DNA of 64,000 nucleotides, from NCBI RefSeq assembly GCF_900455735.1, contig NZ_UAUI01000022.1:1-64000 (forward strand), given 5' to 3'. Shown piece by piece: positions 41,778 through 50,988 of the stretch. Position 1 is the first letter of the stretch. Every line of letters starts with the position of its first letter. Both the position numbers and the translations under genes were made by a program. The stretch is from Rhodococcus wratislaviensis (lineage in GTDB: Bacteria > Actinomycetota > Actinomycetes > Mycobacteriales > Mycobacteriaceae). Under the pieces are notes generated by a model. That model worked only from the letters and a program-made list of their open reading frames with translations. It searched no databases and was not told the DNA's origin.

Positions 41778-41791
41778 TTACTCGTCGGTAA
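41778..41791 (-). promoter_or_regulatory. Candidate fatty-acid operator 1 (fabH / DUF4185)
   Basis: TTACTCGTCGGTAA lies 102 bp before the fabH ATG and 169 bp before the divergent DUF4185 gene. Its reverse complement, TTACCGACGAGTAA, is identical to the site before fadE5. It is one of four matches to the palindrome TTACYSNNSRGTAA in this window. Confidence 0.6.
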
Positions 41792-41960
41792 TATCGGTTC
41801 GGCAGGGTCGCCGATGAAACGAACACGGCGGTCAAACCGACACTTTCGTAAGAACAGACTTGTTAGACTTCTGGCGATTTCCAGCAGTTGATCACCGGTA
41901 GGGGGAGTGGTCTCTTCGGGCCACGCAGTGCCGCCTGCTGCTAGAGATGGAGTGTCCTTC

Positions 41961-43076
41961 GTGAAGCGAACCAGAGCTCTTGCAGCAGCGTCGCTCGTCG
42001 GCGCGGCCGTGACGTTGATCGCATTCGCCGGCCCGGCCGCCGCGAATCCCAACGCCATCAATCCGATCCCCGGACTCAACGGCACCAACGGGATTCCACA
42101 CCTCACCGGACGCACCCAGGCGGTCGCACAGCAGACCGGCATGCTCAGCCCGAACCGCACCCAGGACGCCAACGTCCTCGGCACCGACCTCGGGATCATG
42201 TGGGACAACGGCCAGGGCCAGGTCCTCACGGCGTTCGGCGACTCCGCCGGGCTCGGGCTGCCCAACCTGCTGTCGGGCAGCCTGTGGGCCTGGCGCAGCA
42301 GCACACTGTTCCGCAGCTCGGACGGCATCCTCGCGGACGGGATGAACTTCGACAGCTCACCCCGCGACATCTTCGGCCAGTCCAAGGAGCTCGTCCCGAG
42401 CCCGAAGATCCCGTTCGTCGAGATCAGCCGCATCCCCACCGCCGGCGTCGCCGTCGGCAACACCCAGGTCCTCAGCATGATGTCGGTGAAGAACTGGGGA
42501 CCGGCAGGAACGTGGGACACCAACTACTCCGGTCTCGTCTACTCCCAGGACAACGGCGAGAACTGGACCGTCGCGCCCGAGACGCAGCGCCCGAACGTCG
42601 GCGGCAACGCCAACTTCCAGATGAGTGCGTTCGTGAAGGCCGACGGCTTCGTCTACCAATACGGCACGCCCGCCGGCCGCGGTGGACTCGTCCACATCGC
42701 GCGGGTCCCGGAACCCCAGATCATGGATCTCGGCGCGTACGAGTACTTCGACGGCGCCAAGTGGATCAAGGGCAATCCCGACGTCGCCAAGCCGATCATG
42801 CCGGGCGGGGTCGGCGAATTGTCCGTCGCGTACAACGAGTACCTCGGCCAATACCTCATGCTGACCACCGACCAGTACAACTCCGTGGTCATGCGACGCT
42901 CACCGTCGGTCACCGGACCGTGGGGCCCACCGGAGGTGCTCGTCGACACCCGGGAGCTGCCGACCGCGTACGGCGCCTACATCCACCCGTGGTCGTCCGG
43001 GCGCGATCTCTACTTCCTCACGACGGTGCACAACAACTACAACGTGCTCCTCATGCGGACCACGCTCACTCCGTAG
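41961..43076 (+). CDS. Exported DUF4185 (glycosidase-like fold) protein
   Basis: A 371-aa exported protein. The GTG start at 41961 follows GGAG; residues 1-30 form a signal peptide ending GPAAA. The rest matches the DUF4185 group, with DLGIMWDNGQGQVLTAFGDS, WRSSTLFRSSDG and VAYNEYLGQYLMLTTDQYN, a pattern that suggests a five-bladed beta-propeller like GH43/GH62-type glycosidases. Activity on arabinan or another wall glycan is possible but unproven. It is divergent from fabH and shares the promoter region containing the fatty-acid operator. Confidence 0.82.
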   Translation: MKRTRALAAASLVGAAVTLIAFAGPAAANPNAINPIPGLNGTNGIPHLTGRTQAVAQQTGMLSPNRTQDANVLGTDLGIMWDNGQGQVLTAFGDSAGLGLPNLLSGSLWAWRSSTLFRSSDGILADGMNFDSSPRDIFGQSKELVPSPKIPFVEISRIPTAGVAVGNTQVLSMMSVKNWGPAGTWDTNYSGLVYSQDNGENWTVAPETQRPNVGGNANFQMSAFVKADGFVYQYGTPAGRGGLVHIARVPEPQIMDLGAYEYFDGAKWIKGNPDVAKPIMPGGVGELSVAYNEYLGQYLMLTTDQYNSVVMRRSPSVTGPWGPPEVLVDTRELPTAYGAYIHPWSSGRDLYFLTTVHNNYNVLLMRTTLTP

Positions 43077-43097
43077 CCCGCGTACTAGCGTCGGGGC

Positions 43098-43721
43098 ATG
43101 GATGCAGCTGCCTGGGACGAACGGTATTCACAGAGCGAACTGGTGTGGGGCGCGCCACCTAACGCCGTCGTGGTCGAGCGGGTCACCTCGCTCCCCCGCG
43201 GTCGCGCACTCGATCTCGCGTGCGGGGAGGGCCGCAACGCGCACTGGCTCGCCACCCGCGGCTGGGAGGTGACGGGGCTCGACTACTCGGCCGTGGCCCT
43301 CGACAAGGCCCGCCGGGTGGCCGCCGAAGCACCCCGCTCGGTCCGGGAACGGCTCGACTACCGCGTCGCCGACGTCACCGATTCGGACCTCGGCGGCGAG
43401 TACGACCTCGTACTCATGATCTACCTCCATCTCGCCCCCGAGGAGCGTCTGCAGGTTGTGAACCGCGCCATATCTGCGCTGAAACCTGACGGAATCCTCA
43501 TGATTTTGGGGCATGACGCCGTTAACTTGTCGCAGGGAGTCGGGGGTCCTCAGGACCCTGAAATCCTGTACACACCAGACGATTTGGTGAATTCGTTCGA
43601 CGGGCGGCTTGCCGTCGACGTCGCCGAACGGCGCTTCCGCGAGACGGACGCCGGAACGGCGATCGACGCGCTCGTCGTCGCGCACCGCTCGAGTCTTGGC
43701 AGTCAGGTAAATGGGGCGTAA
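43098..43721 (+). CDS. Class I SAM-dependent methyltransferase
   Basis: A 207-aa methyltransferase of the Rossmann class I type. The SAM-binding motif I is ALDLACGEGRNAHWLATRG (residues about 35-53), with the acidic GLDYS segment and DLVLMIYLHL following. It resembles small-molecule methyltransferases of the thiopurine/TehB-like group. Between about 43450 and 43590 third-position GC drops compared with the flanks, but the frame is intact. It lies 21 bp after the DUF4185 gene. Substrate is unknown. Confidence 0.85.
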   Translation: MDAAAWDERYSQSELVWGAPPNAVVVERVTSLPRGRALDLACGEGRNAHWLATRGWEVTGLDYSAVALDKARRVAAEAPRSVRERLDYRVADVTDSDLGGEYDLVLMIYLHLAPEERLQVVNRAISALKPDGILMILGHDAVNLSQGVGGPQDPEILYTPDDLVNSFDGRLAVDVAERRFRETDAGTAIDALVVAHRSSLGSQVNGA

Positions 43722-43732
43722 TATCGCTGATG

Positions 43733-43746
43733 TTACCGACGAGTAA
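43733..43746 (+). promoter_or_regulatory. Candidate fatty-acid operator 2 (fadE5)
   Basis: TTACCGACGAGTAA sits 57 bp before the fadE5 ATG, between the methyltransferase stop and fadE5. It is identical, in reverse orientation, to the site upstream of fabH and fits the palindrome TTACYSNNSRGTAA. Confidence 0.6.
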
Positions 43747-43803
43747 TAACTTGGGCGGTACTAACGGATAGACCGCACCATCTCACTGGGAGAGACAGAA
43801 GAC

Positions 43804-45639
43804 ATGGGCCATTACAAGAGCAACGTCCGCGACCTGGAGTTCAACCTCTTCGAGGTACTCGGTCTCGAGCAGCCGCTGAGTGAAGGCGTGTGGGGCGATC
43901 TCGACGCCGACACCGTCCGCAACATGCTCAGCGAAGTTGCCCGCCTCGCCGAGGGACCGCTGGGCGAGTCCTTCGCCGACGCCGACCGCAACCCTCCGGT
44001 CTTCGACCCCGAGAACCACACCGTCACCCTGCCGGAATCCTTCAAGAAGTCGTTCCGCGCGCTGTGGGACGCCGAGTGGTACCGCATGGGACTCTCCGAG
44101 GAGATCGGCGGCGTTCCCGTCCCCCGATCCGTCGTGTGGGCCATCGGTGAGCTGATCCTCGGCGCCCAGCCGGCCGCGCACATGTACCAGGCCGGACCCG
44201 CGTTCGCGGACGTGCTGTTCCACAACGGCACCGAAGAGCAGAAGAAGTGGGCCGCCACCTGCGTCGAGCGCGGTTGGGGTGCCACCATGGTCCTCACCGA
44301 ACCCGACGCCGGCTCCGACGTCGGCGCAGGCCGCACCAAGGCCATCAAGCAGGACGACGGCTCCTGGCACATCGAGGGCGTCAAGCGGTTCATCACGTCA
44401 GCCGACTCCGACGACCTGTTCGAGAACATCTTCCACCTGGTCCTGGCCCGCCCCGAGGGCGCAGGCCCCGGCACCAAGGGACTGTCGCTGTTCTTCGTCC
44501 CGAAGACGCACTTCAACTTCGAGACCAACGAACTGGGCGAGCGCAACGGCGTCTTCGTCACCAACGTCGAGCACAAGATGGGCCTGAAGGTCTCCGCCAC
44601 GTGTGAGGTCACCTTCGGCGGCCACGGCATTCCCGCCCAGGGCTGGCTCGTCGGCGAGGTCCACAACGGCATCGCGCAGATGTTCGACGTCATCGAACAC
44701 GCCCGGATGATGGTCGGCACCAAGGCCATCGCCACCCTGTCCACCGGCTACCTCAACGCCCTCGACTACGCGAAGGAACGCGTCCAGGGCGCAGACCTCA
44801 CGCAGATGACGGACAAGGCCGCCCCGCGCGTCACCATCACCCACCACCCCGACGTCCGTCGCGCCCTCGCCATGCAGAAGGCGTACGCGGAGGGCCTGCG
44901 CGCCGTGTACCTGTACACCGCGGCGCACCAGGACGAGGCGACCGCCAAGCTGGTGTCCGGCGCCGACAAGGACCTCGCGTTCCGCGTCAACGACCTGCTG
45001 CTCCCCATCGTCAAGGGTGTCGGCTCCGAGCGGGCGTACCAGTACCTGACGGACAGCCTGCAGACCTTCGGTGGCTCCGGCTTCCTGCAGGACTACCCGA
45101 TCGAGCAGTACATCCGCGACGCCAAGATCGACTCGCTGTACGAGGGCACCACCGCCATCCAGGCGCAGGACTTCTTCTTCCGCAAGATCGCCCGCGACCG
45201 CGGTGTGGCACTCGCCCACGTCGCAGGCGAGGTCAAGAAGTTCATCGACAGCGAGGCAGGCAACGGTCGCCTCAAGGCCGAGCGCGCCCTGCTCGCCACC
45301 GCACTCGAGGACGTCCAGACCATGGCCGCCACCCTCACCGGGTACCTCATGGGTGCGCAGGAGCAGCCGTCCGAGCTGTACAAGGTCGGCCTCGGTTCCG
45401 TCCGCTTCCTGATGTCCGTCGGCGACCTGCTCATCGGCTGGCAGCTCCTCCGCCAGTCCGAGATCGCGATCAAGGCCCTCGACGAGGGTGCCTCCGACAA
45501 GGACAAGGCGTTCTACGAGGGCAAGGTCGCCATCGCGTCCTTCTTCGCGAAGAACGTGCTGCCGGAGCTGACCGCCACCCGCAGCATCGTCGCCAACATC
45601 GACAACGACATCATGGAGCTCGACGAAGCAGCGTTCTGA
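43804..45639 (+). CDS. fadE5: Acyl-CoA dehydrogenase FadE5
   Basis: This is a 611-aa FAD-dependent acyl-CoA dehydrogenase, the same length as M. tuberculosis FadE5 and with long shared stretches ([55 protein letters not shown]). It catalyses the first oxidation of beta-oxidation for a broad range of acyl-CoAs. The conserved catalytic Glu is in [13 protein letters not shown]. The gene is in the fadE5-fadA2-fabG4-htdX synteny block of mycolate bacteria. A strong terminator follows, and a 14-bp palindrome lies in its promoter. Confidence 0.95.
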   Translation: MGHYKSNVRDLEFNLFEVLGLEQPLSEGVWGDLDADTVRNMLSEVARLAEGPLGESFADADRNPPVFDPENHTVTLPESFKKSFRALWDAEWYRMGLSEEIGGVPVPRSVVWAIGELILGAQPAAHMYQAGPAFADVLFHNGTEEQKKWAATCVERGWGATMVLTEPDAGSDVGAGRTKAIKQDDGSWHIEGVKRFITSADSDDLFENIFHLVLARPEGAGPGTKGLSLFFVPKTHFNFETNELGERNGVFVTNVEHKMGLKVSATCEVTFGGHGIPAQGWLVGEVHNGIAQMFDVIEHARMMVGTKAIATLSTGYLNALDYAKERVQGADLTQMTDKAAPRVTITHHPDVRRALAMQKAYAEGLRAVYLYTAAHQDEATAKLVSGADKDLAFRVNDLLLPIVKGVGSERAYQYLTDSLQTFGGSGFLQDYPIEQYIRDAKIDSLYEGTTAIQAQDFFFRKIARDRGVALAHVAGEVKKFIDSEAGNGRLKAERALLATALEDVQTMAATLTGYLMGAQEQPSELYKVGLGSVRFLMSVGDLLIGWQLLRQSEIAIKALDEGASDKDKAFYEGKVAIASFFAKNVLPELTATRSIVANIDNDIMELDEAAF

Positions 45640-45652
45640 TCGGTTTCACACG

Positions 45653-45690
45653 GCCCGGCGGCTGGGATTCTTCCCGGCCGCCGGGCTTGT
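45653..45690 (+). terminator. fadE5 terminator
   Basis: A perfect 10-bp stem, GCCCGGCGGC (45653-45662) with GCCGCCGGGC (45677-45686), is followed by TTGTT. It lies 14 bp after the fadE5 stop. Confidence 0.8.
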
Positions 45691-45715
45691 TCGTGTCCCG
45701 GCCCTCTGACCTCTG

Positions 45716-45785
45716 GCACTCCTTCTCAGTCGACGCACCCCTTTTCGGCCCCCACAGGTAGTGCGCGAGCCGAGAAAGAGTGCGG
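45716..45785. repeat. REP-like palindromic repeat, left copy
   Basis: Arms at 45716-45738 and 45761-45783 pair over 17 of 23 positions. The right arm plus two bases (45761-45785) is a direct repeat of 46898-46922, with 23 of 25 positions identical and shared core GCGCGARCCGAGAAMGAGTG. It flanks the left side of the AbiEi/DUF559 gene. Confidence 0.65.
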
Positions 45786-45867
45786 GAGTTGTCCACAAGC
45801 CCCGGTCCATCCACAGCCGGGTCGCTCGGACCCTTTTCTCGACGCCATCCCGGCGAGAATCGTTCCC

Positions 45868-46850
45868 ATGGAATATGACCCGGGGGCGATGCTGCGGCGT
45901 CAGGAGGCGTTGGACCGCGGCTACAGCGACGACGAGATCCGGCGTATGTACACGCGCGGCGACTGGCACCGCATCAGCCGCGGCGCGTACCTCTCCGCGT
46001 CGACGTACACCGCGCTGGACGAGGAGGAACGTCATCGCTTCCTGATCGACTCGACAGTTCACGCCGCGTCGGACGACGCGGTGCTGAGTCACCAATCCGC
46101 AGCGGTCATCTACGGGCTGCCACTGTGGAAGACGCCCCTCGACCGCGTGCACGTCACCAGAAACCGACGCGGGGGTGGCCGGATCAAGCGGCGGGTCACG
46201 GTTCACTGCGCGCCCATCGGAGAGCACGTGGCAGTGGTGGACGGGCATCGCTGACCCTCCCGGCGCGGACCGTGATCGACCTCGCGAGAACACTGCCGTT
46301 CGAGCAGGCCGTCGTGGTGGGTGACGCGGCCGTCCGGAGGTTCGGCATCAGCCGAGAGGACCTGGACGCCGAACTCGCCCGCGCTGCGCGTCGTCACGGC
46401 GTCGATGCGGCGCGGAGGGTCGTCCGTTTCGTGAGCGGGCACAGCGAAAGTGTCGGTGAATCGCGAAGCCGGGTGAAGTTGGCGAGTGCCGGGCTCCCCG
46501 TCCCGCTCCAGCAAGGCGAGGTGTTCGAACCCGGCGGGCGCCGAATCGGACGCGTCGATTTCCACTTCGACGGCATCGTGCTCGGGGAGTTCGACGGACG
46601 CGTCAAGTACGGACGGCTGCTGAAACCCGGGCAATCCCCCGGCGACGCGGTCTTCGCCGAGAAGCAACGCGAGGATGCGCTGCGCGACCTCGGTTTCGAG
46701 GTGGTGCGGTGGACCTGGGGCGACCTCGAGTCGCCGGAGCTGGTGGCGGAGCGTGTCCGTCGCGCGATCGCGCGTGCCGCGTCGCCACGAGGCTGGGTGA
46801 CGCAGGCGCCGCTCCCCTCCGCCCAGCGACTTACCGTGCGGGCGCTGTAG
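45868..46850 (+). pseudogene. Frameshifted AbiEi-type / DUF559 endonuclease-like protein
   Basis: Two frames together encode one protein of about 327 aa. The first (45868-46254) begins MEYDPGAMLRRQEALDRGYS and has an AbiEi-type winged-helix (RGDWHRISRGAYLSA, SHQSAAVIYGLPLW). The second continues with LTLPARTVIDLARTLPFEQAV and ends in a PD-(D/E)xK-like DUF559 module (VDFHFDGIVLGEFDG then FAEKQREDALRDLGFEVVRW). They join if one base is restored near the GGG at 46243-46245, giving VVDG-(A)-SLTLPARTV. As written the first frame stops at TGA 46252. It is either a recent inactivation, a sequencing error or programmed -1 shifting. REP-like hairpins flank it on both sides. Confidence 0.75.
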
Positions 46851-46852
46851 TC

Positions 46853-46922
46853 GCACCCTTTCTCGGTTCGCGCTCATCTTTTCGGGCTCGAAAAGCGGTG
46901 CGCGAACCGAGAACGAGTGCGG
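46853..46922. repeat. REP-like palindromic repeat, right copy
   Basis: Arms at 46853-46875 and 46898-46920 pair over 20 of 23 positions. Inside the loop is a second perfect hairpin, TTTTCGGGCTCGAAAA (46879-46894). The repeat begins 3 bp after the DUF559 frame and ends at the VanW stop codon. Confidence 0.68.
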
Positions 46923-49193
46923 CTACTCTCCGTCGTCCGGATTCGGCTTCGGGGTCGTGGGTTTCGGGCTTTCCGCCGGGGCGGGCGGGGCCGGTGAGGC
47001 GGAGGGCGTGCGCTCGTCGGGTTTGGGTGGGGCCGCGGGTGCCTCACACTTGACGACCGGGACGGGGTCGTACCGGACGGTTCTGGTGTCCCGGGAGATT
47101 TCTTGGCCGGTGGCGTGGTCGGAGATCACCCGGGTGTCGCTGGCGGTGAATCCCGGTGCGCCGCTGGAGGCGATGCAGTGATCGCCGGCGGGCAGGGTGA
47201 CCGTGTCGGGCTCCGTCGGCTTGGTCCGGTTGCCGGTGATCGACTCGACGTCGACCGACTTGGTTCCCCAGAACCGGATGGTCAGGTCCGAGGCGCCGCC
47301 GATGGCCTGGATCATCACACCCGTCTTGGCGGTGTTGCGGAACTGCAGGTCGATGGCACCTTCGAAGACGGTGGCCTCGCGCGCCTCGGGGTAACGCGAG
47401 ATGTAGTACGAGTGCTCGGTGTGCGCGACGTCCTCCATGCCGGCGAAATATGCGGCGTTGTACAGCGTCGTCGCCACCTGGCTCACACCGCCGCCGACGG
47501 CGGTGTCCGGGCGGCCGTTGTTGATGATGCCCGACTCCACATATCCCTGAGCCGTGCCCCGCGGGCCGGTGTACCCGTTGAGGGAGAACGTGTCGCCCGG
47601 CTTGATCAGCGCCCCGTTGATCTCACTGGCGGCGAGCCGGATGTTGGTACCCGACGCCGCCGAGAAACCGCCGGTCGTGAACTCGCCGATCACTTCCTTC
47701 ACACCGAGCGCCTGCGCTGCCTCCGTGGTGAGGGCGGGCGGGACGGGCCCGTACACCGCGGCGGTGGTGTGAGAACCGTTGCCGCGCAACAACTCGGGCA
47801 GCGTCTCCAACGTCTTGGGCCACTGCACCAGATCGCCGACGACCGCGGGGACGACCGTGGGCGATCCCCCGTCGAGCGTGATCGTCGCGTCCTTGGGCAC
47901 GATCTCCGTCGAGACGAGTTGCGGCGCCAGGATGCCGGTCGCAGCCTCGATGTTGTAGGTGGGCTTCAACCCGCCGTTGCCGTCCGGTTCGAAGCCGACG
48001 ATCGCACCGATCTGCTGCCGCGCCGCGGTCGCGACCTTGCCGTCGCGACCGGTGACCACCAGATCGGCGGAGGCAGCGGGCGTCGCCACCTCGTCGAGCG
48101 CCCTCTGGACGCCTTCCTTCGTCACCGTCACGGGCACGACGTCGACGGGCAGTTCCACCGGCCGGCCGAACGCCCATTCCTCGGTCAACGCCGCCTCGGC
48201 GCCCTCACCGTTCAGGTTCTGCCCGGTCGACGGGTCCACCGGCACCGGGGTCGGGCCCTCGAACACGACGGTCCCCTCGCGGGACGCACGATCGGTCTCA
48301 CCGCGAAGACCGTCGACGGCGGAGGCCAGCGCGGCCTCGTCGCGGGTCGACACCACACCGATCTCGTCGGTCGTGAAGAACGAGGTGAGCCTCGTGAACG
48401 GGTTGAGCGGCTGCGAATGGGCCCGGTCGAGCGTGGCCTCCCAGTCGACACCGAGCCCGGCGGCCGACGGAACGAGTTGCGTCGACACGTCGCCGGCCCT
48501 CACCGTCAGCGGCTGATCGACGCGTGGGCCGACCTGCGCCTGCAACGTGGCCTCCGCCTCCTCGCGGGACGAACCGCCCACGTCGACGCCGGCCACGGTC
48601 ACCCCGCGCGGGACCTTCCCGGAAGACACCGCGAGGTCCGCGGCGTAGGCGATGCCGATCAGGGCGATCACACCGCCGGTGACTGCTGCGATCTTCACCC
48701 AGGGAGCACGCGACGGAGCGGTCTGTTCTGCGGACGGCTCGGCGGGCGGGGAAGGTTCCGGTGCCGGCTGCGGCGGGACCTGCGCCGCGGCGGCCGGAGC
48801 CACCACGGTCGGGTCGTCGGCCGGTGGGGTGTACGCCTGCGTCGGCCCGGGAACGGGACCCGGCGGAATCGCGGGGATCACCTGAGTGACGTCCTCGTTC
48901 GCCGGCGGCTCCACCCACAACGGCGCGCCGGGAGCCTGCTCCTCGGAGCGTTCCCCCAGGTCACCGAGGTTCAGCTGCGTTGTCGGGGCATCGTCGGCAC
49001 TCGGCTGTTGCGCCGGAGCCTCGGGAACGGAAGCGTCGGGAGCCGGAGCCTCGTCGGGAGCCGGGACCTCGTCCGGTTCCGGAGCGGGCGGATCGGCCAC
49101 GGTCTCGGGTTCGACACTCTCGGGCGTCGCGGAAGGGTCCGGCGTCGACCGTTCGGGTGCCTTGCTCCCCTTGTCGCCGTCTTCGTCGTTCAC
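46923..49193 (-). CDS. VanW-family membrane protein with peptidoglycan-binding-like repeats
   Basis: This is a 756-aa protein. The first about 170 residues are a disordered, Pro/Ala/Glu-rich cytoplasmic tail (TPDPSATPESVEPETVADPP). One membrane helix follows at about 177-196, then YoaR-like repeats (PG_binding_4), then the VanW domain (SAASGTNIRLAASEINGALI, TPGRP-like PDTAVGGGVSQVATTLYNAAYF), and a Pro-rich tail. It is anchored in the membrane with its large domain outside. The GTG start at 49193 has GAGAGGG upstream. The VanW function is unsettled; an envelope-maintenance role is likely. It is not part of the mycobacterial block at this point and looks like an insertion between fadE5 and fadA2. 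Confidence 0.85.
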   Translation of the reverse strand: MNDEDGDKGSKAPERSTPDPSATPESVEPETVADPPAPEPDEVPAPDEAPAPDASVPEAPAQQPSADDAPTTQLNLGDLGERSEEQAPGAPLWVEPPANEDVTQVIPAIPPGPVPGPTQAYTPPADDPTVVAPAAAAQVPPQPAPEPSPPAEPSAEQTAPSRAPWVKIAAVTGGVIALIGIAYAADLAVSSGKVPRGVTVAGVDVGGSSREEAEATLQAQVGPRVDQPLTVRAGDVSTQLVPSAAGLGVDWEATLDRAHSQPLNPFTRLTSFFTTDEIGVVSTRDEAALASAVDGLRGETDRASREGTVVFEGPTPVPVDPSTGQNLNGEGAEAALTEEWAFGRPVELPVDVVPVTVTKEGVQRALDEVATPAASADLVVTGRDGKVATAARQQIGAIVGFEPDGNGGLKPTYNIEAATGILAPQLVSTEIVPKDATITLDGGSPTVVPAVVGDLVQWPKTLETLPELLRGNGSHTTAAVYGPVPPALTTEAAQALGVKEVIGEFTTGGFSAASGTNIRLAASEINGALIKPGDTFSLNGYTGPRGTAQGYVESGIINNGRPDTAVGGGVSQVATTLYNAAYFAGMEDVAHTEHSYYISRYPEAREATVFEGAIDLQFRNTAKTGVMIQAIGGASDLTIRFWGTKSVDVESITGNRTKPTEPDTVTLPAGDHCIASSGAPGFTASDTRVISDHATGQEISRDTRTVRYDPVPVVKCEAPAAPPKPDERTPSASPAPPAPAESPKPTTPKPNPDDGE

Positions 49194-49330
49194 CGTGGCC
49201 CTCTCACCGAGTTGTCCTTCGTGCGGGCCTCAGCTTGCCGTCGGTGCTCGTTGCATTTCAAGCGCGATCCGATCCGAGCGAGGCCCGGTCGAGACCCCCA
49301 CGTCAGCGTACCGGCCGCCGGAAATGCAAG

Positions 49331-49377
49331 AGCCCCGCGCTGCTGCCAGGTCGGGGGTCAGGCAGCAACACGGGGCT
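49331..49377 (-). other. Stable two-part hairpin (possible terminator or small RNA)
   Basis: AGCCCCG (49331-49337) pairs with CGGGGCT (49371-49377), and TGCTGCC (49341-49347) with GGCAGCA (49361-49367), separated by a small internal loop. On the minus strand it is followed by CTTGCATTT. It could be a second-line terminator or the 3' part of a small RNA. Confidence 0.4.
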
Positions 49378-49430
49378 GACAGGGATATCGCCAGCTAATC
49401 TCCAGCGTTACACCTGTCGGAAAAGATTTC

Positions 49431-49463
49431 GGGGATCCGGCCACCCCTCGTTGCCGGATCCCC
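49431..49463 (-). terminator. Second fadA2 terminator
   Basis: A perfect 10-bp stem, GGGGATCCGG and CCGGATCCCC, has a 13-nt loop. On the minus strand it is followed by GAAATCTTTT, a short U-rich tail. Confidence 0.7.
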
Positions 49464-49481
49464 GCTCGCACTGCGCGCACG

Positions 49482-49518
49482 CTGGCCTTTCCGGTCTCCC
49501 AGCTACCGGAAAGGCCAG
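49482..49518 (-). terminator. First fadA2 terminator
   Basis: A perfect 14-bp stem, CTGGCCTTTCCGGT with ACCGGAAAGGCCAG, and a 9-nt loop lie 5 bp after the fadA2 stop. It lacks a U-tract, as is common in actinobacteria. Confidence 0.75.
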
Positions 49519-49523
49519 TCGGA

Positions 49524-50858
49524 TCACGCCTCTATGATTGCCGTCACACCCTGGCCGCCGGCGGCGCAAATCGAGATCAGGCCGCGGCCCGAGCCCTTCT
49601 CCGCCAGCATCTTGGCGAGCGAGGCGACGATGCGGCCGCCGGTCGCGGCGAACGGGTGGCCCGCCGCCAGCGAGGACCCGTTGACGTTCAGCTTGCTGCG
49701 GTCGATGGACCCCAGAGCACCGTCGAGACCCAGGCGTTCCTTGCAGTACTCGTCCGATTCGAACGCCTGCAGCGTCGCCAGCACGACGGACGCGAACGCC
49801 TCGTGGATCTCGTAGTAGTCGAAATCCTGCAGGGTGAGGCCATTGCGGGCCAGCAGGCGCGGGATGGCGTACGTCGGAGCCATCAGGAGCCCGTCCGTGC
49901 CGTGGATGTAGTCGACGGCCGCGGTCTCGGAGTCGACGAGATGCGCGAGCACCGGAAGCTTGCGCTCGGCGGCCCATTCGTCGGTGGACAGCAGGACCGC
50001 GGACGCGCCGTCGGTGAGCGGGGTGGAGTTACCCGCCGTCATCGTGGCGTCGCCCGCCTTCACCCCGAAGACCGGCCTGAGCTTGGCCAGCTTCTCGGCG
50101 CTGGAGTCGGGCCGCAGGTTGTCGTCGCGGGTGAGCCCGAGGAACGGCGTCACCAGGTCGTCGAAGAATCCGCGGTCGTAGGCGGCGGCCATGTTCTGGT
50201 GGCTGGCAGCGGCCAGTTCGTCCTGGTCCTCGCGGCGGACGCCGAATTCCTTTGCCGTGATGGCGGCGTGCTCGCCCATGGACAGCCCGGTGCGGGGCTC
50301 GCCGTTGCGGGGGATCTCGATGCCGAGCATGGACGGGCGGACGTTGCCGAGGAGCTTGATGCGGTCGCCGGTGCTCTTCGCGCGGTTCAGCGACAGCAGG
50401 AACTCGCGGAGTTCGTCGTTGACGCCGATCGGCGCGTCCGACGTGGTGTCGACGCCGCCGCCGACGCCCGCGTCGATGCGGCCGGCCGCGATCGCGTCAC
50501 CGACGGCGACGATCGACTGCAGTCCGGTGCCGCACGCCTGCTGCAGGTCGAACGCCGGGGTGTACGGGCTCAGGGCGCTGCCGAGGACGCATTCGCGCAT
50601 CAGGTTGAAGTCGCGGCTGTGCTTGAGCACGGCGCCGCCTGCGACGAGGCCCAGCTTCTCGCCCTGGAGGTTGAAGCGGCTCACCAGTCCGTCGAGGGTG
50701 GCGGTGAACATGTCCTGGTTGGACGCCTGCGCGTACTTCCGGTCGGAGCGGGCGAACGGAATGCGGTTTCCGCCGACGATCGCGACGGGACGCTGCTGCT
50801 TTCCGCGTGGCTTCGGCGCCGCTGCGGAGTTCGAATTGGTGCGAGCTTTGCTGGTCAC
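49524..50858 (-). CDS. fadA2: Acetyl-CoA acetyltransferase/thiolase FadA2
   Basis: This is a 444-aa thiolase that completes beta-oxidation by thiolytic cleavage of 3-ketoacyl-CoA. The nucleophilic Cys109 is in [10 protein letters not shown], the catalytic His in IHEAFAS, and the second Cys in [12 protein letters not shown] at 50858 was chosen because GGAG precedes it by 7 nt; a TTG at 50870 is also in frame. Orientation and neighbours (divergent fabG4-htdX) match Rv0243 in M. tuberculosis. The shared promoter region has a perfect CTTACTC-AG-GAGTAAG repeat. Two hairpin terminators follow. Confidence 0.94.
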   Translation of the reverse strand: MTSKARTNSNSAAAPKPRGKQQRPVAIVGGNRIPFARSDRKYAQASNQDMFTATLDGLVSRFNLQGEKLGLVAGGAVLKHSRDFNLMRECVLGSALSPYTPAFDLQQACGTGLQSIVAVGDAIAAGRIDAGVGGGVDTTSDAPIGVNDELREFLLSLNRAKSTGDRIKLLGNVRPSMLGIEIPRNGEPRTGLSMGEHAAITAKEFGVRREDQDELAAASHQNMAAAYDRGFFDDLVTPFLGLTRDDNLRPDSSAEKLAKLRPVFGVKAGDATMTAGNSTPLTDGASAVLLSTDEWAAERKLPVLAHLVDSETAAVDYIHGTDGLLMAPTYAIPRLLARNGLTLQDFDYYEIHEAFASVVLATLQAFESDEYCKERLGLDGALGSIDRSKLNVNGSSLAAGHPFAATGGRIVASLAKMLAEKGSGRGLISICAAGGQGVTAIIEA

Positions 50859-50903
50859 TGACGTCTCCAAGGATCTGGTGCGATTACCTGTTGGCTACTA
50901 TTC

Positions 50904-50917
50904 TTACTCAGGAGTAA
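50904..50917. promoter_or_regulatory. Candidate fatty-acid operator 3 (fadA2 / fabG4)
   Basis: TTACTCAGGAGTAA is the core of a longer repeat, CTTACTC-AG-GAGTAAG (50903-50918). It is 46 bp before fadA2 and 72 bp before fabG4, and fits TTACYSNNSRGTAA. Confidence 0.65.
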
Positions 50918-50988
50918 GTTACTTGTCGACACCGCACTTCACCCGGTGCTCGGTGACTGACCGCCAAACGACGACAGAAGGTAGGACC

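Larger units (their letters stand above)
49194..49523. other. 330-bp hairpin-rich intergenic region between vanW and fadA2
   Basis: This stretch contains no gene but several strong stem structures, listed separately: 49331-49377, 49431-49463 and 49482-49518. The remaining 137 bp nearest vanW probably hold its promoter. Nothing in it resembles a tRNA or a signal-recognition-particle RNA: the GGAAG core of the latter is absent. Confidence 0.55.

Noticed and set aside
44398-45219. Long antisense frame inside fadE5
   Set aside because: Shadow of a strongly conserved 611-aa gene; composition is not coding-like.
49331-49377. Signal-recognition-particle (4.5S) RNA candidate
   Set aside because: It forms a hairpin, but the conserved GGAAG tetraloop and asymmetric loop motifs are missing.
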